NCBI GenBank assembly: GCA_026874595.1
Contig: CM049310.1
Span: 37,647,558-37,711,557, forward strand
Direction of reading: 5' to 3'
Origin: Sipunculus nudus
Lineage: Eukaryota > Annelida > Sipuncula > Golfingiida > Sipunculidae
Length of the DNA stretch: 64,000 bases
This document shows positions 35,191-47,000 of this stretch, piece after piece (within the stretch, counting starts at the first letter, position 1; every line of letters starts with the position of its first letter). The notes below the pieces were generated by a model that was not told where the DNA came from, did not search any database, and worked only from the letters and a program-made list of their open reading frames with translations. A program made the position numbers and the translations under genes.

Positions 35191-35404
35191 GATTATTAAT
35201 ACATGATATATTTATTAACAAAGACGTGTATACTTGTTATATTATAGGTGGTGTTCCCCAGTAAACAATCTTTATATTAAACTGATAGAAGTCACGTCAA
35301 GGGTCGTCAATGTTAGTTACATTTTCTCACCGAATCCTGCACTGGGCTCTTTGGGATCCCTCGTCTAAGAGATCTATCCCTAAAATTAAGCTCTTTGCTT
35401 GCAG

Positions 35405-35545
35405 AATGTGTCGTCGTCTTTTGGCAGAACATCAAATTCACCGCCGCGTGCGACGCACAGTAGGTCACATGAAACTGGTGGTGGATCAAATGATGAGTGA
35501 ATGCCGGATATTCCAAGAAAATCCCTCCGAGGAATCTATCTCCAG
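35405..35545 (+). CDS. Exon 4: residues 94-141, with a duplicated donor site
   Basis: TTGCAG acceptor and CAG/GTAACT donor at 35546, 141 nt, phase 2 to phase 2. The segment contains Cys96 and Cys127 and a run of basic residues, Arg-Arg-Val-Arg-Arg (107-111), that fits a furin-type site. The last ten exon bases and the following 22 intron bases are repeated directly downstream (35568-35599), giving a second GAG/GTAACT donor. Use of the second donor would read an in-frame TAA at 35547, so only the first donor fits the gene. Confidence 0.85.
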
Positions 35546-35599
35546 GTAACTACATATTGACTACGAACTATCTCGAGGTAACTACATGTTGACTATGAT
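35536..35599 (+). repeat. 32-bp tandem duplication spanning the exon 4 donor
   Basis: 35536-35567 and 35568-35599 match at 28 of 32 positions. Both copies keep AG/GTAACT. The first gives the exon 4 donor, the second a decoy donor inside the intron. Confidence 0.95.
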
Positions 35600-36407
35600 A
35601 CATAACAATTTATGGTGTTTGCAAAATATTGACTGCAGTCAGTATTTCATATATATTTGATCCCAGGATTAAACTGTATCGGGCTCTGGATAATGCTGTC
35701 ACATGTATTTGCATGCCTGTGTGTTTGTTTGCATGTAGTAAATTATCATTAAACTAAACAGTATTTGTAGATTACACCATCAGGGAACTAAATAGCCTGA
35801 CTGTTTTACAAACTCCCTGTCCGTCTTTGGTAGGGTTTTGTGGTTTTGTTTGAGGTAGAATGGCCAGGTTATTAGTAATTACATTTGTCACTAACATATG
35901 TAAAATAAATCCATATTCAGTACTTGGATGAACGTCACTAAGACAGTATCTTCTTCACTTGCTCATACTAATGGCCTCTCCAGTAACAGTGGCGATTCCC
36001 TGATATTTGCATGTTACCACGTCACAAATCCTTCCAAGGGACTGGTGAATACATCTTACTTGCATATTATCACGTCACTCTTCAGGTGACAGAAGGCGAT
36101 GCTCGAATGACCCGAGCTATATCTGTAATAAAAAACCGGGGAACATCCCAATATTGCTAAAAGTATAGGAATCTCTCTGCATGTTCGCCGGTGAAAGATG
36201 GCTCCTTTATAACACCAGTAGGTATGCCAACAGTCCTATTTTTTAGAGATAAGATTTGCCGCCACCTTTCAGCAAATTATCTTTCTCGTTCATCTGCAGA
36301 ACTTTCATCTTCCATTTAAAGCATATCGACTCTTTCAGATTAATACGAGGCTTCTTAGAGTTTCTGTTATACTAAATGCCGAAAGCTCATTTTAGTATTT
36401 TTTTCAG
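35600..36407. other. Intron 4, no feature seen
   Basis: AT-rich intron sequence ending in the exon 5 acceptor. Intron 5 (36635-37135) is likewise empty. Confidence 0.5.
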
Positions 36408-36634
36408 ACTTGAAGATTTATATAATGAACTGATGAAAGAGGTGATCTGCATGGAGCGCGGTGTTAACGTCGGGTTAGAGAGTGAATGTCGTAGTAGCCT
36501 TCGAGTTGGCAGAAGTGTTCTGATGAATGACGAAACAAGGCCTCTTCCGGACAACGCCGAACTTCCTCAAGCGGCGGACGTAGAAAACTTCAATCAGTTT
36601 CTGAAGAACTACTGTCACAAAAGGCATTTATATG
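36408..36634 (+). CDS. Exon 5: residues 141-216
   Basis: TTTTTTTCAG acceptor, GTAGGT donor at 36635, 227 nt, phase 2 to phase 1. The first base completes an Arg codon with exon 4. The segment begins with a leucine-rich helix (Leu-Glu-Asp-Leu-Tyr-Asn-Glu-Leu) and carries Cys155, Cys168 and Cys210, which could form disulfides with Cys96 and Cys127. No known domain is seen. Confidence 0.87.
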
Positions 36635-37135
36635 GTAGGTTTTGACTTTAAATATAACACATATAGGAATATATAAGAATAACACAATCATTCATCTCGC
36701 CGAAGAACTGAAGCAAACCACAGGGGATCAAGCTGTCACTAACAAGAAGAAAGTTGACGGAGCATAAGGAAATCAGGAAAGAAAAACAGTAACTTAGAAC
36801 AAAATTATATTTTCTTTTAAAATTATAGAACTACAGGTACATAGGCTTACTGGATTTCATAATAAATCACTTTCTGTTTGAACGTCTATTGAAAATATCG
36901 TATTTCGCTTTGTGCATGTTTCAATATATTCTGTTTATTATACGTTATACCTTGCTTGCGGTAATGACGCTGAGGTCAATGCTATGTTACTTTCTTGTTA
37001 TATTTTATGCTCTTTAACTGCACCCATTCTCAAACGTACTTGTAGGTGCAATTTTGCCAGATGATTTTATTAAATAAAGGTATATGTTACCTTTTATGAT
37101 TTTAGGTTTAATCAGTTGTTGGTTTTAATTTTCAG

Positions 37136-37279
37136 ATCATCATCGCATTAGGAGGTCCACCTCGAGAGGAGCTAAGTTTTCTGCCGACACTCTGGAGTAT
37201 TTAGACTGCATGTGTGACAACAGGACATCGTGTGGACATTTGGCGTACCAAAGCGCCAAGGCATTTGGGGACGATATAA
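37136..37279 (+). CDS. Exon 6: residues 216-264, furin-type motif
   Basis: TTTTCAG acceptor, GTAAAA donor at 37280, 144 nt, phase 1 to phase 1. The segment contains Arg-Ile-Arg-Arg (220-223) followed by Ser, a good R-X-R-R proprotein convertase motif. It also has a cysteine cluster (241, 243, 249) and one N-glycosylation sequon at Asn245. It is too short to stand out as an open frame. It was found because the phase and the splice sites fit exons 5 and 7. Confidence 0.82.
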
Positions 37280-38255
37280 GTAAAATGTTAAAATTTTTAT
37301 TGAAATTATATTTCAAGTGATGTATGGTTAATAGAGATTTAAGGGTTACCTTCATGACAAAACTCTCCGGAAAAAACTCTGTGAACATACGCTTTTTTCG
37401 CTATGCTTTTATACTAGTTTCACAACATTAGAAAGATGGAATAAGCGGAAATATATTAATAGTAAAATACAATTATTTATTAAAATATCAAAGTAAATTG
37501 TAACATTATTTCTGTCTATAACCACAGACTTGACGGTCGCATATTTTTGCATAACTAATTGAAAGTCATCTGAGCTATAGCTTTTGTCTGCCGTTTGTCT
37601 CTCAGGTTCTCTAATCGTCCAATAATCACAAGCTTGAGACCTTAAAAATTAAAATTTATTTCTTGAAAATTCCATGAGTAATCTCATTTTTAACCCCAAA
37701 AAGACCTCTGTGACCTATATTCTGCGAGCCATGGGGCACAAATATGATTTTAAGCTAGGCAAAAAAAAGAGTTTTGAGTTGATTCATAATATCCAAATAA
37801 ATTGTCTAATTTAAACATTTTAAACTGCCAGAATACGAAGTTTGAACAAAATCAGGCCATTCATCGAGTTGCTTGGTAATTGATTGTAATACATTATAAT
37901 ATCATAATTGGATGCCTATATAATGTGAAATATGTTACAACATATTTCAGAAACAAATTTGTAAACGCAGCTCTCAAAGTTACAGTAATGTTGATCATGA
38001 GATTGGTAAATGTATGTAAGCCGCAGGTGCCACCACCGGTGTTGAACTGTTTTCTGTAAGCCAAAATATGAGTTCCATTGTTTCTCAGGTAAAACAGAAA
38101 AAAAAAGAATAACACATATTCATATGATAGCTTACTGTTGTTTAAAGAGGGTAACCATTTAAAAAATCATTGACTTATTCAGGATTTGAAGACAAAAGGA
38201 GGGGGGGAGCATCATGGAGGGAGGAGGATTCTGCACTTTTTAGGGACATTTCCCC

Positions 38256-38320
<65 letters not shown>

Positions 38321-39907
38321 CATAATTTGAAAGCCATGGCAATCAATGCATTAGTTTTTCAGATACTGGAGTTTTCATATTAAATTTTCAATTATTCTGA
38401 GGGGGAAGGGGGTACTTATGAGCCCCAATGCTTAGATCTAGTTGCTCGCAGTGACCTAATTTTAGGTTTCCAAGGAGAATTTTTATTAACCTCAATGGGT
38501 GTTCAGTTAGAAGTTTCCAGGTCGAGCAGTAACGATTTGTGTCCTGTTGACGGACGGAAGAACAACTGACAAAGAGTGATTGCTGTAGCTCAGATCTCTT
38601 TAGTTAGTTGGGCTAAAATGACCAAAACAAGCTTTACGAAAGTCTTTCTATAAGGTTTGATATTTTCACTGGAATCAGTCAATTTTTTATTCAAATCGAA
38701 GAGTGCTTTTTCCGAAGCTCCTTATCAAAAGGCTCTTTCTTTAGGGTCTGATATTTGTAACTGTGGAGCACATGTTAAAATATATTGAAAATAATAAGAT
38801 GAACGTTCCATTCACGATAGGGGATGAAACGGACGATGATTATAATAAGATTTAGTAATATTGTATTCACATGAGAAAGTTTTTGAAGCTACATGTCTAA
38901 TGATAAATAATGGTCGGATTTTAAGAGCCTCTTTTTAAAATGTTCTAATAACATGCATAAACTGTGTAAATCTCCTGAACTTAAACCTTGAAATTTGAAC
39001 CTAGGAAACGTTTACATAAAAACTACTTACCAGGGATTTATCACCGAAGGGTATAATTGACATATGTCATATCCATAGAAAAAAGGAAATGTTAGAAGTT
39101 ATAAACTTTATTTTGTTTGTCTAAATTGAAACGGCAGGGGAAAAAGCTGGGTATCCTAGGTCCAAAGATGAACATAATTACAAGCTTTAAAATGATGCGT
39201 GTTGCTAGCTTTCTTCATAAAAATCCAACACAATGACAAATACCCTGAAAAAAAAAGAATATTGAAAACTCTGATCTTGACGTTATTTATTTACCATGAA
39301 TTTGAAGAGAAAAGATGGCATCGTGGTTCTTTAGACTGATGTGGTAATGCACCCTTAAACGATGCCTATCACAAGCTTTCTTCATACAATTCCCATGGAG
39401 TGACAAATAACCCTAAAACAATTTTTAAATACCATGGCCTTAACCTTGTTTGTTGACCTTGAAACTGTAAGGAAAATGGTGAACATGGATTTAAAGAAAA
39501 AATCGGTTGTAAGCTGTAAAATGATGTATATTGCCAGCTTTCTTCATGAAATTACAACTGACCCTAGACTATTAGTGTCAGGTTCAGCTGAGTGTAATGG
39601 GCCACTTTTAATGACTGATATCATAATGATCATGGCATGCTTTTTAAAACTGGAAGGCCAGCATAGAATATATGTCAAACCTGGAACACAAATGTAAAAA
39701 TAAACAACAAAGACGGATAGCAAACGTGAGCTTTATGTAAACAAAACCTTACATCTGGAAAAAAATTAAATAAATCAAGAAGACAAAATCTTTGTTACGT
39801 TTTATTTTATTTTAATCCAGAAATAGTTGTCACGTCTCTAAAAATAGATATGGTGTTTTGTTATTCGTTGGTCATGCTTTATTCAGTTCAGTCCTTTTTT
39901 TCCACAG
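37280..39907. other. Intron 6: repeat fragments
   Basis: It contains a piece related to element C at 37560-37770 ('TGACCTATATTCTGCGA', 'CATCTGAGCTATAGC') and a (TA)n tract at 38261-38316. A second element C-like piece lies at 38430-38640 (reverse: 'TTAGGTTTCCAAGGAGA'), and a degenerate repeat of about 165 bp at 39010-39640 ('AGCTTTCTTCAT' at about 39210, 39372 and 39535). The open frame 39434-39697 lies in that repeat and is not an exon. Confidence 0.55.
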
Positions 39908-40717
39908 TTGATCCGATCCTACAGGAAGTACAGACGGGAATAGATAAAGGTCAAAACAGGGAGGAGGAGGTTGAAAAAGAAACCAAGGAAGAAGAGGAAT
40001 ACATGATCGCGCCAGGAAATTACTCGCATAGTGGGGCTCTCGAGGAGGTCCGAAAGTTTCAGACTCTCTCGCCTCATCATCGCGTAAAAAGAACGATAGT
40101 ATTACCGGATTTCAAACTGGAAATACCGCCTGCCTGTGAGATAGCTATAACTCCAAATGTACCTGCTCAGTCATTCTCCTGTTCATTTTTCGAGATAATG
40201 AACCTTGCATTAAATATACACTGGATCAATGTTTTACCTTATATTGAAGTCGTTCTCAATATCTGTGTCCCGGGCCTTTCTGATCTTGTAGATTTTATAG
40301 AGAGAGTTGTGCCTGTACTCGATGTAATCCTGGAGAGTTTTGATATTAGTGGTGGATGTTTCATGGTAGCCAAAGGTTACGTAGACTTCTATAAAGGTGT
40401 TTTTGAAATATATTCGAATGTTCCGCAATATTCATTAGTCATGGTAAGAGCTAAGATGAGAAGCGGTTTTCTGATTCGGTTTGATACAACTCGACCCAGA
40501 GACAACGCAGATGAAAGGAATGAGTTGAACATTTATGGAGACAGGGTATACATGCGAATACAATCTACATTTAAAATAGAGTACTACAATGTATTCGATC
40601 CCTTTTCTGGAACATGGAACTGTATCTGGTGTCTAACTCTCGTCGACAAAGCCTGGCCAATCGGTGAAAACCAGAGGCGTTTATACATACCGGGTACTGA
40701 ACCAAAGGAAACCTCAG
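39908..40717 (+). CDS. Exon 7: acidic linker, furin-type motif and unrecognised domain
   Basis: The largest exon, 810 nt, lies between a TTTTTTTCCACAG acceptor and a GTAATT donor, phase 1 to phase 1. The open frame starts at an ATG at 39850, but those codons are intronic because the acceptor sits at 39907 and phases fit only from there. Residues 283-295 are almost all Glu and Lys, and a sequon lies at Asn302. Arg-Val-Lys-Arg (323-326) is a clear convertase motif. Residues 327-534 form a compact-looking domain with hydrophobic helices (about 364-384 and 391-409), cysteines at 341, 356, 384 and 415 plus two near the end, and a strand-rich C-terminal half. I cannot assign it to any family. The hydrophobic helices could also suggest membrane insertion. 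Confidence 0.88.
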
Positions 40718-41476
40718 GTAATTTTAACTTAAATCTGTTTGTAGCTAATACGTAATTAAACCCATCGGAGTTCTTTGGGAATAAGAATTCATTCTATGTA
40801 GACCTGCCATTGCCTGATAAGTGTTCCAGGATATCTAGAATGTTAAAACAAAATAAAAAAATATTTATATATAATTTAGCATATTTCTGTATATAAATAT
40901 TTGATTTAATATTTCATAGTGCATGTACATTTGTCATTTCTGGGCAGAATGGGAACAAATTCAAAACCTCATATAGTCCTATCACATTCCTTTTCTCTCT
41001 CCCCTCTGATCAAGTGAAAAACACGAGTACCCATTATTATAAAATTACAAAATATATAAATGCGCGGCGAACCGTTAAAATTGGTTATCTATAATGATAT
41101 ATACCATTATGTTATAAATATTTTTAACTATTTTTAAGAATTTTTTTAAGAATTCACCATTTTAGCTGATTAAGAAATGTTGCAATGTGGAATGATAGAA
41201 GAAGTCACATTTAAAATGATACAGCCGTGTATTTTAGTATGAACGTGTAGGGTAAGTATAAGCAATAATGCTAGTGAGTACAGAAGAACATGCAAAATAT
41301 GTAAACAGGACAGGACGTCATCTGGCCATCTAACACTGAGTTAACTACAAGCACCACGTCTCTTGTCAAGTTAGTAACGTTCTGTATACCGTGTCTTCGT
41401 GTATGTTAATTACTACTTTGTGACTTTAAGTATTGAATTGAACCATTTTCCACTCAGCCACTCTCTTTACTTGCAG
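40718..41476. other. Intron 7, no feature seen
   Basis: AT-rich sequence without repeats, ending in the exon 8 acceptor. Confidence 0.5.
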
Positions 41477-41536
41477 TTCTGTCATTGATAAACAGCAACG
41501 TTGACGGGACCGGACTCCTCGAGATAGAAACCCAAG
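41477..41536 (+). CDS. Exon 8: first strands of the SRCR domain
   Basis: TTGCAG acceptor, GTAAAA donor at 41537, 60 nt, phase 1 to phase 1. The 20 residues read Val-Leu-Ser-Leu-Ile-Asn ... Gly-Leu-Leu-Glu-Ile, the position where SRCR domains have the 'VRLVGG...GRVEV' opening. Exon 9 then supplies the 'GTIC.DGW' core. Group A SRCR domains are known to be encoded by more than one exon, and that fits this arrangement. A Helentron-like element begins only 228 bases downstream. Confidence 0.8.
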
Positions 41537-41763
41537 GTAAAACATCATACTGCCTAATAGACCCCTAATAGATTCCTCGTGTCCTGAATCCACCAACTGT
41601 TGATGCGATATATATCACATGGTTTACATAAAAACAATTATTGATTTTAGATATATCAATTATTAACGGTATTGGTCCATGGTGAGAGTCGCATTCATTC
41701 CAATATGTGATGCTTGTCCCTCGCTTTGCGAAGATGACCTTTTTTATCATGGTTTTGTAGTTT

Positions 41764-43645
41764 ATTAGCTCAGCTGACTGTAACTCATCTTAGCTATAGC
41801 GATCACCCTTTGCCCGGCGTCCGTCCGGTTGTTCGCCCGTTAGTTCGTTAACAGGGCACAAATCGTAACCGTTAAAAGTTCTAACGCATTATCCTTGGAG
41901 GTCCTGGGCAAATCTCCTTGGAAACCTGAAATTAGGTTATGATGACCTACATTTTGTGAATCGTCCTAAAAAATGATTTTGAGCACCAAGACAGTCAGAC
42001 GGGGCACAAACTGTATCCATTATGCCTAGAAACCTCTCACCTGACATTTTTGGATATCCTAGGCAAATGACCTTGGAAACATGAAACTAGGTCACTGTGA
42101 CCTATATTCTGCGATCTTTAGTTAAAATATGTCATATGAGCACCCTTAATGTCAGATGGGGATATTCGTATCTGTGGAGCCTAGAATCTTCTAACACAAT
42201 ATCCTGGCAGTTTCTAGGCATGAAGATCTATATTTTATGACCTACGGGCCAAAAACATGATTTTTAGCATTCCAACAGTCAGATGGGCCACAAATTGAAT
42301 GGATAAGACCTAGAATCCTCCAATGTGACTTTTAGGGAGGTCCTAGGCAAATATCTACTTGAAAACTTGAAATTTTGTGACCTTCAGGCCGCAAACATGA
42401 TTTCATGCTCCCTGAATGTCAGATGGGGACAAATCGTAATATGTGAGGCCTAGAATCTTTTAACTCAATATCCTGGCAGTTTCTAGGCAAATCTCCTTGG
42501 AAACCTGAAATAAGGTCACCGTGGCCTATATTTTGTGACCTATGGGCCGAAAACATGATTTTGAGCACCCAGTTATTCAGATGGGGCACACATAGTATCC
42601 ATTAAGCCCAGAATCCTCCAACATGACATTTAGGGAGGCTCTAGGCAAATCTTCTTGTAAACCTGAAATTAGGTCATGGCAACCTACATTTTGTGACCTA
42701 CGAGACAAAAACCCGATTTTGAGCACCCTGAATGTCAGATGGGCACAAATCTTATATGTTAGGCCTAGGATCTTCTAATGCAACATCCTGGGAGATCCTA
42801 GGCAAACCTCCTTGGAAACCTGAAATTAGGTCATTGTATTTGTTAGGCCTAGAATCTTCTAATGTAACATTCGGAGACGTCTTTGGCAAATGTCTGTGGA
42901 AAACTGAAATTAGGTCACCATGACCTATATTTTGCGACATTTAGGAAAAGTAGTCATAAAGACAGTCAGTCAGGGCACACATTATATCTGTTAGGCCTAG
43001 AATCTTCTTATGTAACATTCTGAGACGTCCTTGGCCAATGTCCTTTGGAAAACTGAAATTAGGTCACGATGACCTATATTTTGCGACCTTTAGGAAAAGT
43101 AGTCATAAAGACAGTCAGTCAGGGCACACATTATATCTGTTAGGCCTAGAATCTTCTTATGTAACATTCTGAGACGTCCTCGGCCAATGTCCTTTGGAAG
43201 ACTGATATAAGGTCACCATGACCTACATTTTGCTACCTATAAAAAAATGTCATATAAACACGCAGACAGTCAGACAGGGCACAAATTGTATCCATTAGGC
43301 CTAGAATCTTTTAATATAAAATTCAGGCAGGTCTTGGTCAAGTGTCCTTGGAAACCTGAAATTGGATCATAGTGACCTATATTCTGCAAGCTATGGACCA
43401 GAAACATGATTTTGAGCACACAGGCAGACAGGATACAAAATGTATCCATTTTCTTTGGAACTCTCTATTGTGAAATACGGGGTGTCCTGGGCAGGTCTAT
43501 GAATTCTGAAATTTTTATTTTCTGTCCATTTTTTCAACACCGTAACTTTAGCCATACTATTCTCACAGACAATATATATAACATAAATAAAAAAAATGAG
43601 CACACAGTCTAAATTAGCTGAGCGTCATGGCCCATGGGCCACTTG
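41764..43645 (+). mobile_element. Helentron-like element C (pearl/HINE type) with IR3-bearing tandem core
   Basis: The 5' end ATTAGCTCAGCTGACTG follows a T-run. The partner AATTAGCTGAGC lies at about 43612-43623, followed by the hairpin GGCCCATGGGCC and ACTTG before TTTT. This is the same layout as element A: inverted partner, then hairpin, then TTG, with T's outside. The core (about 41860-43480) has about ten units of about 155 bp, homologous to the array at 26500-27680. It lies in intron 8, 228 bases after exon 8. There is no coding capacity. Confidence 0.75.
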
Positions 43646-44009
43646 TTTTATGTTATTTGCATAAAATAAATTATATTTAGTACCTTGAATTTTGCCCAAA
43701 TTTGAACATGGCACTTTTTTTCCTGTGAGTACTGTTCATTTTATTTTCACAGCATATAAACATACATATTTAATGTGTCTAAATCTAAAATTTTAAAATA
43801 AAAGCTAGAAAATTAGGCTAGTTATTGATTTTTTGTTGAGGCTCTATTGTAGTCACTTGCTTTGTCCAGATGCAGCGACTCACTCCTGGTCACACGGATG
43901 TACTATGCCAGGGTTCCTTATTTGTAACAGTCACTTTGGGAGATCCCCTGCTGTGACAGGTGCACAGTTATTCTCATATCACACCCCGAACCAGGTCAAC
44001 TTCAGCTGA
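43646..44009. other. Intron 8, no gene seen
   Basis: AT-rich stretch between element C and the LINE relic. 'GACCCATGGGTC' at 44017-44028 resembles a Helentron-type hairpin but has no partner. Confidence 0.4.
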
Positions 44010-47000
44010 GTACAGTGACCCATGGGTCCCTTGTGTAGATTTTTGTTACCGGAGATGACATGTCAGGCCTATCCGGGCACGGACATGTAGGACACTTGTG
44101 ATCGGTGGTGCCTGTTGAGATGTCCTGGCCTTGCGCATCCCGCGTTTCCTCCAGTCGTGCCATCTGAGCGACTTTTGTACCTTTGTGTACAGCTGCATTC
44201 CACGCTGTTCGAGCCTACGCTATACTTTTCCACATGTTTGTGTTGATGGATAATTGTTCAACGATGCTTTGAGACTGTCCTTGTAGCTCCTCCCCTGACT
44301 TTCGATGGATCTCTTACTCGGATACAAGTATTCCTTACAAAAGTTAATTTGGGAGTCTTGTATCTGGCATTGCGGCAAACGTGACCTCTCCAGCGAACCA
44401 GGGATCGATGCAAGACGGTTTAGTTTGATGCGAGGTTTGCAAGTGTTAAGATCTCAGTGTCTGGAAATTTATCTTGCCATCTGATGTATAACTTACGACG
44501 GAGGCTGGTCAGGTGAAAGTGATTCAGTTGATTAGCATGTCTTGCAAAGACAGTCCACGTATCGTAACAATACAGCAGGCTGTTGATGACAACTGCCTTG
44601 TAAACCTGGTTTTCAAGAGGGATTCCTCTAAGCTCCTAGACGTTGAAGCGGAGTTTTCCACAAGGAACGCTTTAGCTATTCTGCAGTTGACCTCATTATA
44701 TATATTTTGACCTCGCCATCTATATCTTTGATCAAGTGCTGTCTAGATATGTGAATTTGTCGACCAATTTCAGATTTGATCCATGCACCATGGTGGAGGG
44801 TTCCTCATTTTGCTTTCCTGATGTTTGTTGGTGTTTGTCTGTGTATCACTTTAGACTTTTTATATACTGATTATAAGCCTGTTATTGTCACATGCATGGG
44901 AAAACTGGTCCATTTTATACTGCATGTCTGATTCCGAAGATGCATTCAGGGCACAGTCGTCGGCAAAGAGCGGGTCAGGGATTTGCAGTTTGGGGGCTTT
45001 CCATCCTTACCATAGCTAACACCGACTCCAGGATCATCCTTGTTAAAAGCTGCCATTTGCATGGCAGAATATAATGCTGAACAGTGTTGAAGCTAGACGG
45101 CAGCCCTGTTTTACGCCGTTGCTTTCTGGCCATTCGGACGATGCCTTACCACCGCCATGACATTGTGAAAATGGCGGATAATGGTGATAAACTAGTCAGG
45201 ACAATAAAAAATTGATCTTCTAGAATCCATTCTGGATGGCAGTGACAGAAAGCCTTTGTTAGGTGTTCAAATTAGGTGGCCAGGTCCTGATTTTTTTCTT
45301 GGAATTTTCCCTGGAAGTGACCAGGGGCAAGGAACCTGTCAACTTCACCACGACCAGCACGGAAGCCGCATTAGCTCGCTGAGAGAAGACCTTCTTCCAG
45401 GTTTAGAATGAGGCGACTGAGGAACAGTCAAGCATGGACCCTTCCGGCAATGTTGAGCAAAGGAATTCCTGTTTGGTTGTCACAGCCCTGTTTTCTTTGT
45501 GCTTGTATAGGTGGACAATGGAAGCGTGTTCGATTTCTTGTGGTAGCGTACTTTTCTCCCAAAAAAGACAGACACAATTCATGCAGTTTCCGTGTCAATT
45601 TGGGTCCGCCGGCAGGTATATTTTCGCATGAATGGAATCAAGAGCCTGGGGCTTTATCACAAGAGTGCTGTTTGATGGTTGTTGAGTGCATCCTTTGTTT
45701 CTGTCTTGGGCAGTCGAGCTATAGTATCGTCATTGGTGGCGGAGGGACGATTCAGAACGGAGGTGCTCTGGTCACTGGTGATCAAGGCCGATTCATCAGT
45801 ACTCAGGAAAGGAGATATGCTGGAAGACTACTGTCTAAAAAAAGCTTTTAGAGCGTCATGTATTTCGCATGTTGTGCAGGTTGTTCGGACCACCAGCGGA
45901 TGTTTGTGAACGCCGCATTTTTAGGCTGAGGTAGGGTTCTGTTGGTAGACAAGATAAAGCCTGGTTTTCTCTATGAGGAACTCTTACATCTGGTCATCGT
46001 CCTCAATAAGCCAGTCCTGGTGCACCTTATTGTTCCTCCATGGACATCCAGTGAGGTGGAGTGGACTACATCTCTGAACGTTGCCCAGTCGTCTTCGGCA
46101 TTTAACTAGTCACAGTATAGCTCCGTTAGCTTCCTTTAAAGGCCTTTATGAAGATGGAGACATTCTTGTCCCCTTTCAACTTTGAGAAATCAATGCACAT
46201 AAGTGTTTTCAGATTCTATGGAGGACGATGTCCCATCTGTATGATTTCCTTATGGTGATAATGTAGTCCATCAAATGCCAGTGTTTCGATCTAGGATGCA
46301 TCCACGTGGCCTCATTGCGTTTTGGTTGAGGAAATACAGTGTTTGTTATTAGGACTTCCTCATGCCGTTTCTGCAAATGTCTCCATTCCAGGCCTGGTGG
46401 TCTGTTCCACCTCTCGCACTTAAATCGCCGAAAATTTCCAGTGTGTTACCCTTGGGTACGGATGCGATGAGAAGCTCATGGTAGAATTTGTTCTTGATGT
46501 TGTCTGAGTTTGTGATAGCAGGGGCATATGAGCTAATTAGTGTAGCCTACTTGTTCTTTCTTATGGCAGTTGTAGCGTCAGGAGGCGATCATTGATGCCT
46601 TTGAGTAGGCCAGTCAGACTGCAGATCAGTTTGGCCATGATGGCGAAACCGACTCCAGATTCTGGTTGCTCATTAACACTTCGTTCGCTCAAGAAGAAGT
46701 GCAACCTCCTTTGTCGTTGGCGAGCTGCCATTCCTCAGCCAGCCGCGTTTTTTGTTGGGCTCTGCGGTGTTGATACTGTAGCGACCTAATTCTCGCGCCA
46801 ACAGTGCAGATCGTATGCCAGGTTTGTCTGTGTCTGGGTTCGTACGTTCCACGATGCGAGGGTAGTTGACGGTGCCTTTGTTTATCTCCTGCTTTCAACC
46901 GCCGTACGGGATTTCTGCCAGCTGTGGAAAAATTGTCAGAGTGAAATGAGCAGGCAATGATTAGGACCCCTTTTTAAGCCCCTTCCTCATCTGACGGAGG

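Noticed and set aside
39434-39697. An 87-residue plus-strand frame between exons 6 and 7
   Set aside because: It lies in a degenerate 165-bp tandem repeat. Exons 6 and 7 already join in phase without it.
39850-39907. The upstream ATG of the exon 7 open frame as an alternative gene start
   Set aside because: A strong acceptor at 39907 and phase agreement with exon 6 explain the frame. The extra 19 residues include a hydrophobic stretch but come from the pyrimidine-rich intron end.
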